This document shows positions 19,155-29,516 of a stretch of DNA of 64,000 nucleotides, piece by piece (the stretch's first letter is position 1; every line of letters begins with the position of its first letter). The stretch spans positions 1,426,001-1,490,000 of the forward strand of contig NZ_CP011389.1 in assembly GCF_001007995.1 (NCBI RefSeq), read 5' to 3'. The notes under the pieces were generated by a model, which did no database searches, was not told where the DNA came from, and saw only the letters and a program-made list of their open reading frames with translations. Source of the DNA: Deinococcus soli (ex Cha et al. 2016). GTDB taxonomy: Bacteria; Deinococcota; Deinococci; Deinococcales; Deinococcaceae. The position numbers and the translations under genes were made by a program.

Positions 19155-19300
19155 CCTCCTTCTCTCATCCGGACTCTGACCGTCGGCTCTGGATTCCCAC
19201 CAGATCGGGCCTGCGCGTGGTGCAATTTGCGCGGGCTTCGCGGGCTGAGGCTCACGCCATCACCGCCGGTAGGGAATTCCACCCCACCCCGAAGGAAGTC
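19155..19300 (-). ncRNA. FMN riboswitch (RFN element) of the rib operon
   Basis: Read on the minus strand, the leader contains the conserved RFN blocks in order: CTTCGGGGTGGGGTGGAATTC, then CCGGCGGTGATGG, then GGGAATCCAGAGCCGAC and GTCAGAGTCCGGATGAGAG. It binds FMN and represses rib expression when flavin is ample. A Shine-Dalgarno-like AAGGAGG sits at its 3' edge, 35 nt from the ribD ATG. A GCCTGC/GCAGGC hairpin (19131-19148) lies between them, suggesting translational control. Confidence 0.93.
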
Positions 19301-19460
19301 GGCCCACCCGGAAGCGGGCCACCCTGAACGTAGCACCCTGCGGTTAGGCGACTGTGGGGGCAATCAGACACCCGGCGGGGGACAATCCGCCACGCGCTAT
19401 GACGTCTGCTGAGGGCAGCAGTTTCCCCCTCTCCCTTCCCGACTTGCTGGAGGCCACCCC

Positions 19461-20216
19461 ATGAAGACCATGCTCCTGACTGGAGGGACCGGCGTACTGG
19501 GCCGAGCCCTGCTGCCCGCCCTGGAGGGCCGCGCGGACATGCGCGTCCTGTCACGCCACGCCGATCCCCGCCCAACCTTCCGGCAGGGTGACCTGCACTC
19601 CGGCGCGGGCCTCGCGGACGCGCTGCGCGGCGTGGACACCGTCATTCACGCGGCGAGCCAGCCGTCGCGGCCCCAGACGGACGTCGAGATGACCGGCGTG
19701 CTCCTCGCGGCGGCGCGGGAGGCGGGCGTGCGACACGTCGTGTACGTCAGCATCGTGGGCTGTGATCAGGTGCGGGCGTTCCCGTACTACCGCGCCAAGA
19801 CCCAGGCCGAGGCGCTGGTCGCAGCGGGCGGCGTGCCGTTCACGGTGGTACGCGCCGCGCAGTTCCACGAGTTCGTGGCGTTCATGCTGTCGCGCCTCAC
19901 CCGCGCGCCGCTGCTGCCCCTGCCGGGCCTCCCTCTCCAGCCCGTGGACGTCCACGCTGCCGCCACACAGATCGCGCAGGTCGCGCTGGGAGCCCCGCAG
20001 GGCCGCGCGCCGGACATCGTCGGCCCACAGGTGCTCGCCCTGCCGGAACTGGCCCGCACCTGGGCCGACGCGACCGGCGCACGCACCCGCATCCTGCCCG
20101 TCCCCGCCGCGCGGCGCTTCACGCCCCTCACCCGCCCGGACCTGAGCGGCGTGGGCCGCACCTGGGCGCAATGGCTCGCGCAGGAAGCCACACGGCCGAA
20201 TCCCTACGCAGGCTGA
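19461..20216 (+). CDS. NmrA/SDR-type NAD(P)-binding protein
   Basis: A 251-residue atypical short-chain dehydrogenase fold. It opens with the dinucleotide motif LLTGGTGVLGRALL, then has VDTVIHAASQPSRP and VVYVSIVGC, while a conserved YxxxK-like site appears as YYRAKTQAEALV. The pattern fits NmrA-like or complex I NDUFA9-like nucleoside-diphosphate-sugar epimerase relatives, which may be enzymes or redox sensors. A GGAGG ribosome binding site precedes the ATG. Its 3' end overlaps the convergent unknown gene by 13 bp. Confidence 0.82.
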   Translation: MKTMLLTGGTGVLGRALLPALEGRADMRVLSRHADPRPTFRQGDLHSGAGLADALRGVDTVIHAASQPSRPQTDVEMTGVLLAAAREAGVRHVVYVSIVGCDQVRAFPYYRAKTQAEALVAAGGVPFTVVRAAQFHEFVAFMLSRLTRAPLLPLPGLPLQPVDVHAAATQIAQVALGAPQGRAPDIVGPQVLALPELARTWADATGARTRILPVPAARRFTPLTRPDLSGVGRTWAQWLAQEATRPNPYAG

Positions 20217-21049
20217 GCCGGGCGGGGCGGCTGGTCGGCGTTCAGGTCCGCCAGTTCCGCCTCCTGCCCCCCGCGCCAGATGAACACGCGTCCCGCGCGG
20301 GCGATCAGCAGCCGCCCCCGGCGGTCGAGGTCGGCCCAGGTGGCGCCCTCCAGATCGGGTGCTGGGCCGTCCGCCAGCCAGCGGTACCGGACGAAGCGGT
20401 GATACCGCTGATCACAGATGAAATTCAGTTCCAGTGACCTCTTCCGCAGGGTGAACGGGTCCGCTTCACCCATGCCGATCCAGCGTCTCGGCTGATGAGT
20501 GACGTGCCAACCCGTCCGTTTCAATACGACGAGGAAGGTATCCACCCGCAACGTGCCCGTAGGCTGCAGGATCTCAAAACCCGGCGGGCGGATCAGTTGC
20601 TGTTTTGGCAGGTCGGTGTGGTTGACCAGGATCGTCCGTGAGTCCTGGAACGCGCCGCCGCCGCTCCAGCCGTCCGAGGCGTTCCACAGGCCGATGGCGT
20701 GCACCTGCGGCGGTTTCGACAGGGCCGTCCAACTCCACATCCTGACGCCGTAGCGTTCCATTGCCAGCGCCTGCTGCCGCTTGGATTCGTTCCGCGCCGC
20801 GTACAGCAGGTGCTCGCCGTCGGGCGAGAGGTCGCTCATCCACTCGTACAGCCGCCCCTGGAACCACGATCCGGGCGTCAGGGTGTCCGTGGCGGTGTCC
20901 CACAGGTACACGCGCGTCCAGCGTGTGGGGGCGCGCCGGAACAGCACCACGCGGTCGGCCTCGCTGGCGAGCAGGCCCCAGATGCGTGCCGGGGCGGGTG
21001 GGGTGCTGGCCGGGCCTTTCACGTGGCTGCGCTGCGGGTGGACTTTCAT
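20204..21049 (-). CDS. Unknown beta-propeller-like protein coupled to the sirtuin gene
   Basis: An unrecognised 281-residue cytosolic-looking protein. Short repeated units such as RVYLWDTATDTLTPGS, DLSPDGEHLLYAARN and DRRGRLLIARAGRVFIW look like blades of a WD40/TolB-type propeller, though no repeat is strict. The ATG at 21049 overlaps the sirtuin TGA (ATGA), so the two are co-translated and may work together, for example as a substrate or scaffold partner. The C-terminus (PPRPAQPA) overlaps the convergent NmrA-like gene. Confidence 0.65.
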   Translation of the reverse strand: MKVHPQRSHVKGPASTPPAPARIWGLLASEADRVVLFRRAPTRWTRVYLWDTATDTLTPGSWFQGRLYEWMSDLSPDGEHLLYAARNESKRQQALAMERYGVRMWSWTALSKPPQVHAIGLWNASDGWSGGGAFQDSRTILVNHTDLPKQQLIRPPGFEILQPTGTLRVDTFLVVLKRTGWHVTHQPRRWIGMGEADPFTLRKRSLELNFICDQRYHRFVRYRWLADGPAPDLEGATWADLDRRGRLLIARAGRVFIWRGGQEAELADLNADQPPRPAQPA

Positions 21050-21780
21050 TCGAGTAGCGCGGCGAGGCCCTGTGACGCGACGTCCCGCACCACGTAGGTC
21101 ATCTGGTGCGAGATCTCGGTGTCGGTGGGGTTGATCTCGATGGCGATCCCGCCACGCCGCAGGGTCTCGGCGGCCAGTCCGGCGGCGGGGTACACGGCGC
21201 CGCTCGTGCCGATCACCAGCGCGACCTCGGCGGCGGCGAAGGCGTCCCGCGCGGCTTCCAGGGCATCCCCCGGCAGGTACTCGCCGAACCAGACGACATT
21301 GGGCCGCATGCGGTTCCCGAGCGGGGAGGTGGGCGGCGTGACCAGTTCAGCGGGCGCGGCAAGGGGGAACGTCTGCCCCGTCACCTCGTCCCGGCCACTG
21401 AGGAGGTTGCCGTGCAGTTCCACGACCTGCCCGCCGTGCGCGCCGCTGCCCGCGCGGTGGTGCAGCCCGTCCACGTTCTGCGTGGCGAGGAAGAACCCCG
21501 GCCCCTTCTGCGCTTCCAGTCGCGCCAGCAGGTCGTGCGCGCCGTTGGGTTGCGCGGCCAGCACGTCGCGGTAGCGGCCCGCGTACCACTCCCAGACCAT
21601 CTGGGGATCGCGGCGGTACGCGGGCGGACTGGCGAGATCCTCGGGTCTGAAACGCGCCCAGTGTCCGGTCTGCGCGTCCCGGAAGGTGGGAATCCCGCTC
21701 TCGGCACTGACGCCCGCGCCGGTCAGCACGGCAACGCGGGAGGCGGAGTGCAGGGCGGCGCGGGCAGCAGCAAGATCCAT
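21046..21780 (-). CDS. Sir2-family NAD-dependent protein deacylase without zinc cysteines
   Basis: A 244-residue sirtuin. NAD-binding GAGVSAESGIPTFR (21-34) and TQNVD (100-104) are present, with catalytic His123 in ELHGN. Tyr66 and Arg69 in WYAGR sit where SIRT5/CobB-type enzymes bind acidic acyl groups, suggesting desuccinylase or demalonylase activity. The whole protein has no cysteine, so the usual four-Cys zinc ribbon is absent and replaced by a short Pro/Leu segment. The ATG at 21780 has a TACCCT box 6 nt upstream (complement of 21787-21792). Coupled to the following unknown gene by ATGA. Confidence 0.87.
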   Translation of the reverse strand: MDLAAARAALHSASRVAVLTGAGVSAESGIPTFRDAQTGHWARFRPEDLASPPAYRRDPQMVWEWYAGRYRDVLAAQPNGAHDLLARLEAQKGPGFFLATQNVDGLHHRAGSGAHGGQVVELHGNLLSGRDEVTGQTFPLAAPAELVTPPTSPLGNRMRPNVVWFGEYLPGDALEAARDAFAAAEVALVIGTSGAVYPAAGLAAETLRRGGIAIEINPTDTEISHQMTYVVRDVASQGLAALLE

Positions 21781-22167
21781 GAGGGCAGGGTAGCCCGGAG
21801 CGGGAAGGCAGGCGCCCAGAGATGACCCGAGTTCCAGCCGAGGCCACGGGACAAACAGCAGATCAGCGGCCCGCACCGCCCACGCACCGACCACAGACCA
21901 CCGCGAGCCGTCGTGCGCGAAGCGCGCGGGCCTTGCGGGGGCGGCAGGATGGCGTCGAAGCCGGACCCGTCACTGCCCGAATCAAACACGCCGCCCAAGT
22001 AGACCCTCTTGCCCATCCCCCACATAGAACAACACAAAAACAAAAAACCCGCCTTCTTCAGCGGTGATGTAGAAAGGATACCCCGGTATGCAGGCCATGT
22101 CAATCCCTGCCGTGCGGCCCAGTTTCTGCCGTCCAGCACGGCAACAAGCCGACTGCACTTCGGGGTC
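21781..22167. other. 387-bp gap between the sirtuin gene and kptA
   Basis: I see no credible gene here. Around 22020-22065 the sequence is unusually A-rich; on the minus strand it gives CCGC-loop-GCGG followed by GTTTTTTGTTTTTG, which could terminate kptA transcription about 110 bp past its stop. A GCGCGAAGCGCGC palindrome sits near 21920. The 5' end holds the sirtuin promoter. Confidence 0.5.
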
Positions 22168-22683
22168 TTATGCACCGTCGACGTACGCGGGTAGCACACG
22201 GTCCACCAGCCACACGCCATTCTCGCTGACGAAGAACAGGTATCCGGCGTCGTGCATCTCCCCTGCCCGGATGGTGAGGATGATGGGTGGGCCGCGCCGC
22301 GCGCCGACGTGCCGGGCGGTATCGGGGTCGGGCGAGAGGTGAACGTGGTGGCGGTTCATGGGCCGCAGTCCCCCCGCGCGGATGGCGGGCAGGGCGCCGG
22401 CGTGCGTGCCGTGGTACAGCAGGTTGGGCGGCGTGGCGGGTTCGAGTTGCAGATCCACGGGCACGCTATGGCCCTGGTTGGCGCGGATGTGGTCGCCGCG
22501 CAGGCTGAAGCGTTGCTTATCGCTTCCCGAGACGACGGCCTCGACCTGCGCGCGAGTGACGTTCAGGTGCGAGAGCAGGGGTGCGAGGGGGACCCAGCCG
22601 CCGGGCGCGAGGGTCAGCCCGGCCTCGTGCGGAGCGTGGCGCAGCAGGTACGACAGGCGCCGGGAGAGGACATGGTTGGTCAT
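22168..22683 (-). CDS. kptA: RNA 2'-phosphotransferase (KptA/Tpt1 family)
   Basis: A 171-residue enzyme of the KptA/Tpt1 family, which moves a 2'-phosphate from RNA to NAD, giving ADP-ribose 1'',2''-cyclic phosphate. It has an N-terminal winged-helix part (LSRRLSYLLRHAP) and an ART-fold part with LYHGTHAGALPAIRAGG, RHHVHLSPDPDTA and VSENGVWLVD. The RNA substrate in bacteria is uncertain because fungal-type tRNA splicing is absent. I chose the ATG at 22683; a CAGACT box lies 6 nt upstream. No RNA ligase gene is adjacent. Confidence 0.9.
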   Translation of the reverse strand: MTNHVLSRRLSYLLRHAPHEAGLTLAPGGWVPLAPLLSHLNVTRAQVEAVVSGSDKQRFSLRGDHIRANQGHSVPVDLQLEPATPPNLLYHGTHAGALPAIRAGGLRPMNRHHVHLSPDPDTARHVGARRGPPIILTIRAGEMHDAGYLFFVSENGVWLVDRVLPAYVDGA

Positions 22684-22749
22684 GCGCCCAGTCTGCGCGG
22701 GGCGCTGCGGGTGGGGCATCGGCCAGGTGGCGCAGCGGGAATGGCGTGG

Positions 22750-24588
22750 TTACAGGTGCCGGGCGAGGTAGTCCGCGATCAGCCGGGTGGTGCGGATGCG
22801 AGCGGCGGGGTCGGCGGTGCCGTGGCCCTGGTCGTCGAATTCCACGTACTCGTAGTCCTGCCCTTCGTGTTTGCCGGTAGCGTTCAGGGCGTCCCGGAAG
22901 CCCCGGGCCTGATTGACCGGGCAGCGGGGGTCGTTGGCGCCGTGCAGCATGAGCATGTGGGCTTTGAGGTTCGCGGCGTGGGTGATGGCGCTGCGGTCGC
23001 GCCAGAGCCCGGCATGCTCGTCGGGGTGGCCCATCATGGTGCGGAAGTAGTAGGCGAGCTGGGGGATGTCGCGGCTGTTGTCGGTGTGCAGCTGGTGCAG
23101 GTCGGTGATCCCGACGATGGGAATGGCGACTTTGAACAGGTCGGGGTGTTTGACGGGGGCGAGGTAGGACAGGTATCCGCCGTAGCTGACGCCGTACAGC
23201 CCGATGCGGGCGGGGTCGACGTGGGGGAGCGTGGCAAGGTACGTGGCGGCGGCGGCGATGTCCTGCAGGTCGCGGCCGCCCCAGTCGCGCAGGTTCGCGT
23301 CGCGCCAGGGGGTGCCGTAGCCGGTGCTGCCGCGCACGTTGGGGCAGATCACGGTGTAGCCGAGGCTGACGAGGTACTGCACCTCGTCGTCGAAGGTGCG
23401 GAAGAACTGCGCGGTGGGGCCGCCATGCGCGTGCACGAGGGCGGGGTGGCGGTCAGCCGGGTTGAGGCCCTGAGGGACGTAGAGGATGGCGGGGACCTGC
23501 ACCTGCGGGTCGTGGGCGCTGGGGCTGGGGTAGTGGATGTACTGGCCGGGCGTGAACCGTTCGGGGTGCAGGGTGCCGTATTCGGCGGGAATCAGGGTGC
23601 TGGTGGTGTCGGTGGTCAGGTCGTACAGGAGGACGTCCGCGCGGGTGGTGGTGGTGGTGTGGCCCACGAGCAGCTGATGCCCGAGGGCGTACTGCGTGCC
23701 GCTGCTCAGGCCCAGTGGCAGGTGCAGGGCGCGGGGGACGGCCGTGTCCAGGCTGTACAGCAGTGGCGTGAGGGTGCTGTCGGCGTTGCGGGTGACGCTC
23801 AGCCACTGGCCGTCCGGGCTGATGCGGCCAGGGGTGTCGTCGGGTCCTCCTTCGGGTGTGAACCACTGCACCTCGCCGCTGGTCAGGTCGAGCCGTCCGG
23901 CGCGGCCGTGCCCGGCGGCGTCGCTGGCGGCAGTCAGGTGCGTGCCGTCCGGGTGCCAGTGGCCGACGCTCTCGCGGGTGCCCTCCTGAAGGTGCAGGAC
24001 GCGGCACATCCCCGTGCCGTCGGCGTTCATGACGTACCCATCCAGGTTGCGCAGGTCAGGGCTTTCGTTGGTGTTCAGGCTGATGCGGCGCCCGTCGGGG
24101 CTGTACGCGACGGCCTGGGTGCTGTTGGGCTGGGTGCTCAGGGGCGTCCAGGCGTCCTCGCCGCTGCGGGTCAGGTCGTACTGCCAGATGTTCATCTGCC
24201 CGCCGCGCGTGGAGTTCACGAGCAGCCGCGTGCCGTCCGGGTGGGCGTGCACGGGGAAGTCCATGCTGCCGGGCTGGTGGTGCAGGGCGCGCACTTCGCC
24301 GGTATCCAGGCTCAGGACGTGCAGGGCGGTGCGTTCGTTCCCGTCGTGGTCCCAGGCGAGGAACAGCTCGCGGCTGTCGGCACTCCAGACGGGGGCGCTG
24401 CGGGGGGTGGCTGGGGCCTGTCCGCTGGTGTGCTGGCGGCGCTCGCGGGTGCGCAGGTGCAGGGTGCACAGTTCCATGCGGCCGCTGCGGTTGTCGTAGT
24501 ACGCGACCTGCTCACCGTCCGGCGAGACAGTCAGGCCCATCGTGATGGGCAGGGTGACAAGTTCCTCCAGCGGCAGGGGTGTGGGCAT
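22750..24588 (-). CDS. S9-family prolyl oligopeptidase/acylaminoacyl-type peptidase
   Basis: A 612-residue cytosolic serine peptidase. Residues 1-350 form WD40/TolB-like propeller blades (TVSPDGEQVAYYD, AYSPDGRRISLN, RISPDGQWLSV). The C-terminal alpha/beta hydrolase domain carries nucleophile motif GVSYGGYLS, Asp in HGANDPRCP and His in FDDQGHG. The propeller filters short peptides. No signal peptide is seen. The ATG at 24588 was chosen because a CACACT box lies 6 nt upstream. Divergent from the carboxypeptidase across 62 bp. Confidence 0.88.
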   Translation of the reverse strand: MPTPLPLEELVTLPITMGLTVSPDGEQVAYYDNRSGRMELCTLHLRTRERRQHTSGQAPATPRSAPVWSADSRELFLAWDHDGNERTALHVLSLDTGEVRALHHQPGSMDFPVHAHPDGTRLLVNSTRGGQMNIWQYDLTRSGEDAWTPLSTQPNSTQAVAYSPDGRRISLNTNESPDLRNLDGYVMNADGTGMCRVLHLQEGTRESVGHWHPDGTHLTAASDAAGHGRAGRLDLTSGEVQWFTPEGGPDDTPGRISPDGQWLSVTRNADSTLTPLLYSLDTAVPRALHLPLGLSSGTQYALGHQLLVGHTTTTTRADVLLYDLTTDTTSTLIPAEYGTLHPERFTPGQYIHYPSPSAHDPQVQVPAILYVPQGLNPADRHPALVHAHGGPTAQFFRTFDDEVQYLVSLGYTVICPNVRGSTGYGTPWRDANLRDWGGRDLQDIAAAATYLATLPHVDPARIGLYGVSYGGYLSYLAPVKHPDLFKVAIPIVGITDLHQLHTDNSRDIPQLAYYFRTMMGHPDEHAGLWRDRSAITHAANLKAHMLMLHGANDPRCPVNQARGFRDALNATGKHEGQDYEYVEFDDQGHGTADPAARIRTTRLIADYLARHL

Positions 24589-24650
24589 GCGGGCAGTGTG
24601 ACATCCGGTCGGCACGCGATCTGCCGCAGGTGCGCGGTACGCTGCGGGTC

Positions 24651-26150
24651 ATGACACAGCATGAGACGTGGGTGGCCCTGCGGGCGCACTGGCAGGAACT
24701 GGCGGACCTGGGTGGGATCGGGGCGCTGCTGGGCTGGGATCAGAGTACGTACCTGCCGCGTGGGGGGTCGGCGGGTCGGGCGCGGCAGCGGGCGCTGCTG
24801 TCGGGCCTGCGGCACGCGCGGGCGACGGACGCGGGGTACGGGCGGCTGCTGGATCAGGCAGGGGCGCTGGACCTGGGGCCCACGGAGGCGCGGATGCTGG
24901 CGGTGGCGCGGCGGGACTTCGAGCGGGCGACGCGCCTGCCGGGTGAGTTCGTGCGGGCGTCGGCGCAGCATGCGGGTGAGAGTTACGCGGCGTGGGTGGA
25001 GGCGCGGCCCGCGAACGACTGGGCGCGGATGGTGCCGCTGCTGGAGCGGACGCTGGACCTGAGTGTGCAGCGCGCGGCGTTCTTCCCGGCGTTCACGGAC
25101 CCCATGGATTATTTCGTGGACGCCTCGGATGAGGGGATGACGGCCGGGCAGGTGGACGCGGTGTTCGCGGAGTTGCGCGCGGCGCTGGTGCCGCTGGTGG
25201 ACGCGGTGGCGGCGGCACCGGCGCCGCGCATGGATTTCCTGGCGCGCGAGTACCCGGTTCCCACCCAGTTGCGCCTGGGCGAGGAGGTCGGGGCGCTGTA
25301 CGGGTACGATTTCGTGCGGGGGCGGCAGGACCTGACGGCGCATCCGTTCATGACGCGGCTGGGCGCGCGGGACGTGCGGATCACGACGCGGGCGCAGCTG
25401 GCGGACCCGACGGACGCGCTGTACTCGACGCTGCACGAGGTGGGGCACGCGCTGTACGAGCAGGGCGTGGCGGAGGACCTGCTGGACACGCCGCTGGGCG
25501 GCGGGGTGAGTGCCGGGGTACACGAGAGTCAGTCGCGGCTGTGGGAGAACCTGGTGGGGCGGTCGCGGGCGTTCTGGGCCGGGCAGTTCGGGCGGTTCCG
25601 GGACGCCTTCCCGGAGCAGTTGAACGACGTGACGGAGGAGGAGATGTTCCGCGCGGTGAACGTGGTGCGCCGCAGCCTGATCCGCACGGACGCCGACGAG
25701 CTGACGTACAACCTGCACGTGATCACGCGCTACGAGCTGGAGCGGCAGCTGCTGGGCGGCTCGCTGGCGGTCTCTGATCTGGCGGACGCGTGGCACGCGG
25801 CCTACGAGGCGAACCTGGGCCTGCGCGCCCCGAGTCACGTGGACGGGGTGCTCCAAGACGTGCACTGGTTCAGCGGCGGGATCGGCGGGGTGTTCCAGGG
25901 GTACACGCTGGGGAACGTGCTGAGTGCGCAGTTCTACGCGGCAGCGCAGGCGGGGAATCCTGGCCTGGACGCGGACATCGCGCGGGGCGAGTTCGGGCGC
26001 CTGCACGGCTGGCTGCGTGAGCACGTGTACGCGCCGGGCCGGACGTTCACGCCGAACGAACTGGTGCAGCGCGCGACCGGGCAGGGCATGACCGCCGCGC
26101 CGTACCTGGCGTACCTGCGCGGGAAGTACACGGAGCTCTACGGCCTGTAA
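24651..26150 (+). CDS. M32 metallocarboxypeptidase (carboxypeptidase Taq type)
   Basis: A 499-residue zinc carboxypeptidase, close to the usual family length. The zinc motif HEVGH is at about residue 262 in STLHEVGHALYEQG, followed by GVHESQSRLWENLVGRSR with the third ligand Glu and by IRTDADELTYNLHVITRYELE. It trims C-terminal residues, except after Pro, from peptides. A TACGCT box (24638-24643) lies 7 nt before the ATG, so a leaderless mRNA is likely. Together with the divergent S9 peptidase it would finish intracellular peptide breakdown. Confidence 0.93.
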   Translation: MTQHETWVALRAHWQELADLGGIGALLGWDQSTYLPRGGSAGRARQRALLSGLRHARATDAGYGRLLDQAGALDLGPTEARMLAVARRDFERATRLPGEFVRASAQHAGESYAAWVEARPANDWARMVPLLERTLDLSVQRAAFFPAFTDPMDYFVDASDEGMTAGQVDAVFAELRAALVPLVDAVAAAPAPRMDFLAREYPVPTQLRLGEEVGALYGYDFVRGRQDLTAHPFMTRLGARDVRITTRAQLADPTDALYSTLHEVGHALYEQGVAEDLLDTPLGGGVSAGVHESQSRLWENLVGRSRAFWAGQFGRFRDAFPEQLNDVTEEEMFRAVNVVRRSLIRTDADELTYNLHVITRYELERQLLGGSLAVSDLADAWHAAYEANLGLRAPSHVDGVLQDVHWFSGGIGGVFQGYTLGNVLSAQFYAAAQAGNPGLDADIARGEFGRLHGWLREHVYAPGRTFTPNELVQRATGQGMTAAPYLAYLRGKYTELYGL

Positions 26151-26166
26151 GAGGCTGGCCTGGAGC

Positions 26167-26197
26167 AGCGGCGCCCAGGTCAACTCCAGGCGCCGCT
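26167..26197. terminator. Perfect hairpin between convergent carboxypeptidase and ferredoxin genes
   Basis: AGCGGCGCC (26167-26175) pairs exactly with GGCGCCGCT (26189-26197) in the gap between two converging genes. No T-run follows, so termination is inferred from position and stem strength. Confidence 0.55.
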
Positions 26198-26209
26198 GTG
26201 GTGGGTGGC

Positions 26210-26446
26210 TTAGAGGCCGAAGTGGACGCGGTTCTTCTCGATGAAGCTTTCCTCGCCGCCGGGGACGTCCTCTTCGGGGAAGATGGCGCTGACGGGGCAG
26301 GCGGGGACGCACGCGCCGCAGTCGATGCACTCGTCGGGGTGGATCAGGAACTGGTCGCCGCCGTCGTAGATGCATTCCACCGGGCAGACTTCCGTGCAGG
26401 CCTGGTCCTTGACGCCGATGCAGGGGCTAACGATCACGTGAGGCAT
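26210..26446 (-). CDS. 7Fe-type ferredoxin ([3Fe-4S][4Fe-4S])
   Basis: A 78-residue electron carrier. The first half has CIGVKDQACTEVCPVECIY, where Cys spacing (C-x7-C-x3-C) fits a 3Fe-4S cluster. The second half has CIDCGACVPACPVSAIF, a classic 4Fe-4S motif. Length and the C-terminal acidic tail match the thermophile/actinobacterial FdxA type. It could supply electrons to the desaturase or other oxygenases, but there is no genetic linkage. A TACTGT box lies 5 nt before the ATG (complement of 26452-26457). Confidence 0.93.
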   Translation of the reverse strand: MPHVIVSPCIGVKDQACTEVCPVECIYDGGDQFLIHPDECIDCGACVPACPVSAIFPEEDVPGGEESFIEKNRVHFGL

Positions 26447-26555
26447 GAGGGACAGTATGCACACCGGCCACCCCGGGCGCAAGGGCGGGAATGGACAGGA
26501 TTTTTAGCGTTCAGCGCGAGAAAACCGAGCGGTTACGTCAGGATTGGCACGCGGT

Positions 26556-27341
26556 TCAGTGAACGGGCGGGGTGCCGCGCAGCTGCGCGTCGGCCAGGGT
26601 CAGGTCGGCGTCCTTGTCCACGTCGGTGCCCACGGCGGCGTGCGGGGTGATCAGCGCGCGGGCCTTCACGCCCAGCAGTCCGGAGACCTTCTCCTCCAGC
26701 CGCTGCACGCTCAGGCGGCCCGTGATGAGGCGCAGCAGAACGTCCCAGCCGATTAGCCCCGCGAGTTTCAGGGGGGCCTTTCGGGCGGCGAGCACCTCGC
26801 GCAGGCGCGGCAGGAACTGCCCGATCAGGGCCGGGTCCAGCAGGAAGAGGTTCCCGCCGGTGAAGGTGCCGTCCTTCAGGCGGGCGTAGGTGCGTTTCAC
26901 GCCGGGGTACGCGGCCTCGCAGACCTCGCGGCGCACGACGGGGTACACCAGCCCGGCGTCGGGGGCACTGTCGAGCACGTCCCGGACCTCCTGTGAGCGC
27001 AGCATGGGCACGTCGGCGGTGACGACCAGCACCCGCTCGCCCGGGGCGAGGCCCAGGTCGCGCAGGGCCTCCACCCCGGCTTCGAGGTTGCTCAGCAGGG
27101 TGCCGTGGTCGGTCACGCGGATGTCGATCAACGCCTCGAGGTCGGGCGTGGTGGGGCCCACGTACGCCACGCGGCCCACGCGGTCGCTGCCGCGCAGGGC
27201 CCGCAGGACGTGCAGGGCCATCGGGGCGCCCGCGACGGGAATGAGGGGTTTGACGTTCACGCCGTGCGCGGCGGCGAAGGGATCGCCGGGGTCCCCGCCG
27301 CCCAGCACGACGGCACTCCAGCGCGGCACTGAACTGTTCAT
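26556..27341 (-). CDS. Nucleotidyltransferase family protein (MobA-like)
   Basis: A 261-residue GT-A-fold nucleotidyltransferase. The N-terminal [31 protein letters not shown] and [12 protein letters not shown] blocks (metal-binding Asp in TADVP) are typical of MobA/CofC/sugar-nucleotide relatives. The loop is shorter and less basic than in Mob[10 protein letters not shown] resembles purine/sugar-1-phosphate-binding segments. Substrate is unknown. A TACGCT box (complement of 27350-27355) lies 8 nt before the ATG. Confidence 0.78.
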   Translation of the reverse strand: MNSSVPRWSAVVLGGGDPGDPFAAAHGVNVKPLIPVAGAPMALHVLRALRGSDRVGRVAYVGPTTPDLEALIDIRVTDHGTLLSNLEAGVEALRDLGLAPGERVLVVTADVPMLRSQEVRDVLDSAPDAGLVYPVVRREVCEAAYPGVKRTYARLKDGTFTGGNLFLLDPALIGQFLPRLREVLAARKAPLKLAGLIGWDVLLRLITGRLSVQRLEEKVSGLLGVKARALITPHAAVGTDVDKDADLTLADAQLRGTPPVH

Positions 27342-27373
27342 TGCCGCACAGCGTAGCAGACCGCCCCGGCCGC

Positions 27374-28753
<1,380 letters not shown>

Positions 28754-28772
28754 CTCTTCTCCCCTGCCCCGC

Positions 28773-29435
28773 TCAGCGTTCCACGCGGTAGCCGCGCCCC
28801 CGCTCGGACGTGATCGCCTCGGGCGCCAGTTTGCGCCGCACGTAGCGCACGTACACGTCCACGATCCGGGCTTCGCCGTCGAATTCCGGCCCCCACACGC
28901 GGTCGATCAGGTCCTCGCGGGTGAACCAGCGTTCCGGGGCCTGCGACAGGACCTCCAGCAGCGCGTACTCGCGGCCCGTCACGGCCACCTCCGCGCCGTC
29001 CCAGGTCACGGTGCGCGCCACGGTGTCCAGCGTGCCGCGCCCCTGCGCGAACGCCACGCGCGGCGCGCCCGACCCCCGCTCACGGCGCGACAGGGCCCGC
29101 AGGGTCGCCAGCAGTTCCGGCACCGCGAACGGCTTGACCAGATACGCGTCCCCGCCCAGGTCCAGGCCCTCCACGCGGTCGCTCAGTTCCCCACGTGCCG
29201 TCAGGAACAGAATCGCGGACTCCACGCCCTGCTGGCGCAGTTCCCGCGCGACCTGGAAGCCGTCCATGCCGGGCAGCATCACGTCCAGAATCACCAGCGG
29301 ATACTCGCCCAACGCGGCGGCCTCCAGCCCTGCCGGGCCGGTCTGCGCCCAGGTGACGGCGTACCCGGCCTCGCGTAGCGCCTCTGCGGTGGGCTGCGCG
29401 ATGCGGGCGTCGTCCTCCACGAGCAGCAGTCTCAT
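28773..29435 (-). CDS. OmpR-family response regulator
   Basis: A 220-residue regulator. The receiver domain has LLLVEDD (acidic pocket), phospho-acceptor Asp in [12 protein letters not shown], Thr in FLTARGE and Lys in [12 protein letters not shown]. The C-terminal winged helix has [16 protein letters not shown] and [12 protein letters not shown], the OmpR/PhoB type. The ATG at 29435 was chosen because a TACACT box (complement of 29443-29448) lies 7 nt upstream. It probably regulates transcription in response to the kinase 19 bp downstream. Confidence 0.93.
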   Translation of the reverse strand: MRLLLVEDDARIAQPTAEALREAGYAVTWAQTGPAGLEAAALGEYPLVILDVMLPGMDGFQVARELRQQGVESAILFLTARGELSDRVEGLDLGGDAYLVKPFAVPELLATLRALSRRERGSGAPRVAFAQGRGTLDTVARTVTWDGAEVAVTGREYALLEVLSQAPERWFTREDLIDRVWGPEFDGEARIVDVYVRYVRRKLAPEAITSERGRGYRVER

Positions 29436-29470
29436 GAACCTCAGTGTAAGCGGGCCGGTTAACGGCACGT

Positions 29471-29501
29471 AAAACCGCCCCCACCGGAGCGGCAGGGGCG
29501 G
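29471..29501 (-). terminator. Intrinsic terminator of the 29.5-30.2 kb lipoprotein gene
   Basis: On the minus strand, CCGCCCC pairs with GGGGCGG around a GC-rich loop and is followed by TTTTA (complement of 29471-29474). It isolates the lipoprotein gene from the regulator downstream. Confidence 0.75.
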
Positions 29502-29516
29502 ACGCAAGGGCGGCGT

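Noticed and set aside
22000..22110. Small minus-strand ORF beginning MACIPGYPFYITAEEGG in the kptA gap
   Set aside because: Short, no ribosome binding site or -10 box, and it spans the A-rich terminator-like region.
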